A stretch of DNA of 33,305 nucleotides from an uncultured Alphaproteobacteria bacterium (lineage in GTDB: Bacteria > Pseudomonadota > Alphaproteobacteria > Methylaequorales > Methylaequoraceae): positions 1 through 33,305 of the forward strand of contig CACIYM010000012.1 in the NCBI GenBank assembly GCA_902590895.1. The letters run 5' to 3'. Below are positions 28,675 to 33,305 of the stretch, in pieces (positions within the stretch are counted from its first letter, which is position 1; each line of letters starts with the position of its first letter). Both the position numbers and the translations under genes were made by a program. Below the pieces are notes generated by a model. It worked only from the letters and a program-made list of their open reading frames with translations. It was not told where the DNA came from and ran no database searches.

Positions 28675-28832
28675 TGGCAAAGGTAATTTATAAAGGCTAT
28701 GCAAAAAAAGATGATCCAATTTACACTGATAGATTTGTAATTTCTAACCCTAAAGTAATCCTTCCTAAAAAAGGCAAAGATTTATACTTTCTTTATGGAA
28801 AAAGTGGAGAGTATTACTTCCCACTTTTTTAA
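28674..28832 (+). CDS. Micro-ORF 3 (52 aa): MAKVIYKGYAKKDDPIYTDRFVISNPKVILPKKGKDLYFLYGKSGEYYFPLF
   Basis: SD AAGGAGG. N-terminus (M-A-K-V-I-Y) resembles micro-ORF 1. Confidence 0.5.
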   Translation: MAKVIYKGYAKKDDPIYTDRFVISNPKVILPKKGKDLYFLYGKSGEYYFPLF

Positions 28833-28892
28833 TCTAATTAGCAGGAGCATTTCCTCCCCCGGGTCAATATATTCTTGGGGGGGGTATCTATT

Positions 28893-28966
28893 TTAGGTAT
28901 AAAGCTTAGGTATAAAAAACCAATTTAAAGCCCGTAGGAGTACAGAAATCTTAGGGTTAGGGTTAG
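28893..28966 (+). repeat. 74-nt cassette right end (copy A) abutting the tRNA-Ser 3' end
   Basis: TTAGGTATAAAGCTTAGGTATAAAAA...TTAGGGTTAGGGTTAG aligns ungapped with 23594-23667. A further upstream segment (TTTCCTCCCCCGGGTCAATAT) also matches the upstream of copy C. Confidence 0.85.
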
Positions 28967-29056
28967 TGGCGGAGAGACAGGGATTCGAACCCTGGAAGGA
29001 CTTGCATCCTTGCCGGTTTTCAAGACCGGTGCATTCGACCACTCTGCCATCTCTCC
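28967..29056 (-). tRNA. tRNA-Ser(UGA), CCA encoded
   Basis: Reverse complement GGAGAGATGGCAGAGTGGTCGAATGCACCGGTCTTGAAAACCGGCAAGGATGCAAGTCCTTCCAGGGTTCGAATCCCTGTCTCTCCGCCA. Class II variable arm, TGA anticodon. Confidence 0.97.
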
Positions 29057-29244
29057 ATTGCTTAGTTAATTATTTCTTAATAACTGATGAATATAATAAT
29101 CAAAAAACATTTATATTCAATAGGATTGAATGGTTATAAAAATTTATAATAACACTACAAGACAAAGTTTAAATATTTGAAAAAAGTTTTAAAGTTAAAT
29201 TATTTGTATAATATTTATGATAATTTCATTCATAGTAAATATTT

Positions 29245-29328
29245 ATGAGTTGGTTTAGTGTAACAGAAATAATAGTTGTCATAGGAATGTGGTTACTAGT
29301 GGTAATTCTTTACAAACTTTGGAAATAG
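29245..29328 (+). CDS. 27-aa small single-TM protein MSWFSVTEIIVVIGMWLLVVILYKLWK (not in ORF track)
   Basis: Complete small ORF ending 3 nt before the next gene's start. Confidence 0.4.
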   Translation: MSWFSVTEIIVVIGMWLLVVILYKLWK

Positions 29329-29331
29329 TTT

Positions 29332-30324
29332 TTGTCTTCACAAATGTACAATAAGGGAAAATTTAAAGCCTTTTTGGTTGAAAGTAACGAAAAAAAAGGG
29401 GTAATGGATGTAGATTTAGACACACTTGATGAAGGTGATGTTTTGATAAAAGTTTCATACAGTAGTTTTAACTATAAAGATGGCTTGGCTATAACCGGAA
29501 AAACTCCTATTTTAAAAAAATTTCCAATGATTCCAGGTGTTGATTTCTGTGGAACCGTTATTGAATCGCAAAATAACTTATTTAAATCTGGGGACAAAGT
29601 TATTCTTAACGGCTGGGGCGTTGGAGAGAAACATACTGGCGGGTTTTCTCAAATAGCAAGAGTTAATTCAGAATGGTTAATAAATCTGCCCAAAAAAATT
29701 TCTGAGAAAGACTCCATGATAATTGGCTCAGCTGGCTATACTGCTGCATTATGTGTAATGGTGATTCAAGATAAAATTAAGCCAAATGACGGTGAGATAC
29801 TTGTAACTGGGGCCTCTGGTGGGGTAGGGAGCATAGCCGTGAATCTTCTGTATAGACTTGGTTATAAAGTTGTAGCTTTGAGTAACAAGAATGAGAGCTA
29901 TTTAAAAAAGTTAGGTGCTAAAAGTGTTTTAAATAGAAAAGATTATATAATTAATAAAAAACCCTTAAATAGCCAGAAATGGGTAGGATCAATTGATACA
30001 GTAGGAGGAGATATTCTATCAAACATAATAAGTGAAACAAAATATGACGGTATAGTAGCATCAACTGGTTTAGCCAGAAGCCCAGATTTATTTACAACTG
30101 TATATCCCTTTATACTTAGAAATATAACATTGTCCGGTGTTGATTGTGTTTATGCTAACAAGGAAAAAAGAGAAAAGGCATGGCACCTTATTGAAAAAAC
30201 TTTAGATTTTAAAATACTTGATGTTATAAAAAACGAAAAAAGTCTTAGAGATCTAAAAAACCTATCTGAAAAAATATTAAAAGGTGAAGTTAAAGGAAGA
30301 ACATTAATAAATGTGAATTTATAA
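29332..30324 (+). CDS. MDR-family oxidoreductase, YhdH/AcuI-like (acrylyl-CoA reductase)
   Basis: FKAFLVESNEKKGV...YSSFNYKDGLAITGKTPILKKFPMIPGVDFCGTV; VTGASGGVGSIAVNLL. Confidence 0.88.
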   Translation: MSSQMYNKGKFKAFLVESNEKKGVMDVDLDTLDEGDVLIKVSYSSFNYKDGLAITGKTPILKKFPMIPGVDFCGTVIESQNNLFKSGDKVILNGWGVGEKHTGGFSQIARVNSEWLINLPKKISEKDSMIIGSAGYTAALCVMVIQDKIKPNDGEILVTGASGGVGSIAVNLLYRLGYKVVALSNKNESYLKKLGAKSVLNRKDYIINKKPLNSQKWVGSIDTVGGDILSNIISETKYDGIVASTGLARSPDLFTTVYPFILRNITLSGVDCVYANKEKREKAWHLIEKTLDFKILDVIKNEKSLRDLKNLSEKILKGEVKGRTLINVNL

Positions 30325-30408
30325 AATAAAATGAATAAGTTAATTATACAATAAAACCGCTAAAAATAGTATTTTGTAGATGAATGAAATGCCAAGAGAA
30401 TTACATAT

Positions 30409-31110
30409 ATGATTAAACTAAATAATGAGATTAGCTTTATAGTACCTTGTTATAACGAGGAAAATAATATTAATAATACACTTGATGAGATTAATAAAGT
30501 AATAAAAAAACTCAATGTAAAATACTATGAAATAATAGTTATAGATGATGGAAGTGTCGACAATACATATTTAAAAGTTAAAAAAACAAATTTTTTAAAA
30601 AAATTTAAACTTAAAAGAAATTTAGGTATAGGGGGAGCTTATAAGTATGGCTTAGACAAATCTAATAGTAAATACGTCATAATGATTCCTGGTGATAACT
30701 CTCACCCAGCTTCAAGTATACAGCCAATTTTAGAAGTTATGGGTAAAAAAGACATTATTATTCCATTTACATTAAAAAAAGGTAAAAGAAGTTTTTTTAG
30801 ATATTGTCTATCAAATGTTTTTACATCAGTAGTTAATTTTATTTTTGACATGAATATAAAATATTACAATGGTACAGTTTTGCATAAACGTGAGTTACTT
30901 AAAAAACTTAAAATCAATTCAAATGGATTTGACTATCAAGCTGAAATATTGATAAAACTTGTAAAACAAGGCCACACTTACGAATTCATTAAAGTCGAAA
31001 TAAATGAAAGAGAAATTGGAACAAGTAAGGCTGTGAGTATCTATAATGGTTTCAAGATAATCAAAAATTTAATTCTAATAAAAAAAAATCTTCAAAAAAA
31101 TCAAATATAA
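30409..31110 (+). CDS. Glycosyltransferase family 2
   Basis: ISFIVPCYNEENNINNTLDEI, IIVIDDGSVDNT, MIPGDNSHP. Confidence 0.88.
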   Translation: MIKLNNEISFIVPCYNEENNINNTLDEINKVIKKLNVKYYEIIVIDDGSVDNTYLKVKKTNFLKKFKLKRNLGIGGAYKYGLDKSNSKYVIMIPGDNSHPASSIQPILEVMGKKDIIIPFTLKKGKRSFFRYCLSNVFTSVVNFIFDMNIKYYNGTVLHKRELLKKLKINSNGFDYQAEILIKLVKQGHTYEFIKVEINEREIGTSKAVSIYNGFKIIKNLILIKKNLQKNQI

Positions 31111-31149
31111 AATTGGAGATTTACTCAATACATCATTATAAAATAATTT

Positions 31150-31941
31150 ATGCTAAATAAAAATGATTACAGTGATATCACAAAAAAATTAAGAGAAATA
31201 AGTGAAGAAGCTTCACAAAAAATTTTAGAAATATATAACTCAGATTTCAAAATTAACTATAAAAGTGACAGTTCACCATTGACCCTAGCAGATACAGAGT
31301 CAAATAAAATTATTTGTGAAAAATTAAGTAAAGAGTTTAAAAAAATTCCTATAATTTCCGAAGAAAATAATGTTAGAAATCTATCATCAGAAACTTTTTT
31401 TTTAGTTGATCCGCTTGATGGTACAAAAGAATTTATCGCAAGGAATGGTGAATTTACCGTAAATATTGGATTAATAATTAACAATCAGCCAAAGTTAGGA
31501 GTTATTCAAATTCCCGTAAGATCAACACAGTACTTTACTGACGGAGTCTATTCTTATAAATATAAAAAAACTTTAAAAAAAATTTCATCATTAAGTAACA
31601 ATGAAAATATTAAAATTACTGTAAGCAGGTCGCATTTAGATCTAGAAACAAAAAAATTCATACAAAATAATAAAGATATTTCAATATTAAAGGCTGGCTC
31701 ATCTTTAAAATTCTGTCTAATAGCTGAAGGAAAAGCTGATTTCTATATCAGAAATGGTAAAACAATGGGATGGGATATTGCAGCAGGAATTGCAATTCTT
31801 AAAACTGCTGGAGGTAAAATACGTAAATTAAACCTTAAGGAACTCATAATAAATAAAAAAACTTTTATAAATGATCCATTCGTATGTTATGGGAATAATT
31901 TTAATTCAGATAAATTAAAACTTATATTAAAACAATTTTAA
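31150..31941 (+). CDS. cysQ: 3'(2'),5'-bisphosphate nucleotidase (inositol monophosphatase family)
   Basis: PLTLADTESNKIICEKL, PIISEENN, FLVDPLDGTKEFIARNGEFTVNIGLI, MGWDIAAGIAIL. Confidence 0.88.
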   Translation: MLNKNDYSDITKKLREISEEASQKILEIYNSDFKINYKSDSSPLTLADTESNKIICEKLSKEFKKIPIISEENNVRNLSSETFFLVDPLDGTKEFIARNGEFTVNIGLIINNQPKLGVIQIPVRSTQYFTDGVYSYKYKKTLKKISSLSNNENIKITVSRSHLDLETKKFIQNNKDISILKAGSSLKFCLIAEGKADFYIRNGKTMGWDIAAGIAILKTAGGKIRKLNLKELIINKKTFINDPFVCYGNNFNSDKLKLILKQF

Positions 31942-32010
31942 GTATATTTAATCCATATAACCTAATCAAAAAATAGGAAATTGATATTAATTTTGTTTTA
32001 ATTAAAGACT

Positions 32011-33225
32011 TTATTTTAAAAGTTCAAAAATATTATTTTTAGTCGATGCCTTTTTAAAAATTAAATCTAAAATTTGCTGATCATCAATCTCAAAATTATG
32101 TTTTTCTTCAATATCGCTAACAAAATCAAAAATTTTTTTTGATCGATTGTCCTTTTCTTCAGTTTCCTCTAAAAATTTATAATTCCATTTATGATAATTC
32201 TCCCTGAAAATTTTTTGAAATTGCATAACATCCTTATTTGATAAATAACGTGTAAAATTGTAAAGATCTTTTTGTTTTCTGGTATTTTTTATGTGCTTAC
32301 CATCAAATCCGGTTATACCCGGTGTAAATGAGCCATCAAAAGTCTCTTTTAGACAGGAACTATCAAATTTAATGTTTAAATTTTTAAATATTTTGTTTAA
32401 TTCAAGCTTCAAATTTTTATGAAGGTCTTCAAGTTTTATAGCATATTCAACGCTATTATCTCTTGATTTAAGTTGTTGATCATCTTTGAATAAACCACTC
32501 AAACAGTGTGAGACAATATTCTTATCTTGTATTCCATTAAATCTGCCTTTAGGTTCTAAGTATCTCTTTATATGACTGACAAAAGTTTGAATAGGATGCC
32601 TAATTGTATGAATAATAGTCGTTTTTAAATAGTTTTTTTCTATTGTGTTTATTTCATACTTATCTGGGACGTGATGGTTATATAATATTATAAATTCTTT
32701 TTGTGCAGGTTTACATATACACATTGAATAAGACAAGAAAATAGTATCAAAGAATTCTTTATTATTTAATTTTTTTTTGCTTTTATACCTAATCGAAGAA
32801 AGTTCTAAAAAATATCTTATAAATTTATAAATATTAGGAAATTTTCTTTCGTTTTTGATTTTATTATCTCTTTCTGAAAATATAAAATCTTTTGGAATAT
32901 GTATATCAAGGTTTGTTCCATTGACCCTGACCATTTGATGTTCCCCTTTTTTATTTAAAGTTGCATAAAGTTCCAGAAAGTTGAAGAGTTGATCTTTAAT
33001 ATTTGCACCAGCAGGACTGTTATATTTGTTTGACCAATATGCCCTGAACTCCGATTTAATCGATAGAAAATTAGGATGACTTTCTAGTAAACCATAAAGA
33101 AACTGAGAACCGCTTCTTCCAAAATAAACTATACTAACGATTTTGTTACATTTTGATTTGCTATACTGATGCAACAACTTTTTGCTAATTTTGACCTTAT
33201 TTATTTTTTCTAAAATAATATCCAT
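32011..33225 (-). CDS. Sulfotransferase-family protein
   Basis: PAPS 5'-loop-like YFGRSGSQFLYGLLESHPNF and 3'-phosphate-like TIIHTIRHPIQTFVSHIKRY. Start 33225 (MDIILEK) or 33273. Confidence 0.75.
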   Translation of the reverse strand: MDIILEKINKVKISKKLLHQYSKSKCNKIVSIVYFGRSGSQFLYGLLESHPNFLSIKSEFRAYWSNKYNSPAGANIKDQLFNFLELYATLNKKGEHQMVRVNGTNLDIHIPKDFIFSERDNKIKNERKFPNIYKFIRYFLELSSIRYKSKKKLNNKEFFDTIFLSYSMCICKPAQKEFIILYNHHVPDKYEINTIEKNYLKTTIIHTIRHPIQTFVSHIKRYLEPKGRFNGIQDKNIVSHCLSGLFKDDQQLKSRDNSVEYAIKLEDLHKNLKLELNKIFKNLNIKFDSSCLKETFDGSFTPGITGFDGKHIKNTRKQKDLYNFTRYLSNKDVMQFQKIFRENYHKWNYKFLEETEEKDNRSKKIFDFVSDIEEKHNFEIDDQQILDLIFKKASTKNNIFELLK

Positions 33226-33305
33226 CTTTAATCTTTGAGTTATTAATACAATTTTCATTCCAAAACATGGCATATTTTTTGCTCAATCTCATAATGCAAT
33301 TTAAA

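Noticed and set aside
19328-29056. An integrase, transposase or other recombinase driving the cassette array
   Set aside because: Inspected all ORFs in the region; none shows tyrosine/serine recombinase or DDE motifs. Mobilisation in trans is therefore only a hypothesis.

Overview
AT-rich (marine-proteobacterium-like; taxonomy is inference) chromosomal window with about 30 recognisable genes and one tRNA. Left half: a 5'-degraded L-lactate permease; a metal (probably zinc) handling region (DUF3299-like protein, FtsX/MacB-type permease with an 18-His loop, LolD-like ATPase, Cys-rich membrane proteins, CDF-like transporter, MerP/MerT-like pair, DUF1826 protein); a PhyH dioxygenase/methyltransferase/Na+-solute symporter run; and cobalamin salvage genes cobT-cobS-cobC. 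Right half: the most unusual structure. A tRNA-Ser(UGA) gene on the minus strand (28967-29056) is preceded on its 3' side by a series of same-orientation copies of its 3' end (core TGGCGGAGAGACAGGGA) at 26124, 24709, 23668, 20711 and 20167. They split about 9 kb into small 1-2 gene segments: a membrane protein; a BVMO-like flavoprotein plus MetY; an outer-membrane barrel; a Zur-box-controlled COG0523 GTPase; and a MORN-repeat/trypsin-like protease plus three micro-ORFs. Four of the copies (including the real tRNA) are preceded by an ungapped 74-nt conserved end holding two direct repeats with a 13-nt period (TTAGGGGTAAAAG/TTAGGGGTAAAAT type). Several copies are followed by a shared left end. 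Three left-end-related copies carry a sigma70-like promoter (TAGACA-18 nt-TATTAT) that lies almost on top of the start codon. I interpret this as a tRNA-anchored array of integrase-less mobile gene cassettes (accretion or CIME-like). No integrase is present in the window.
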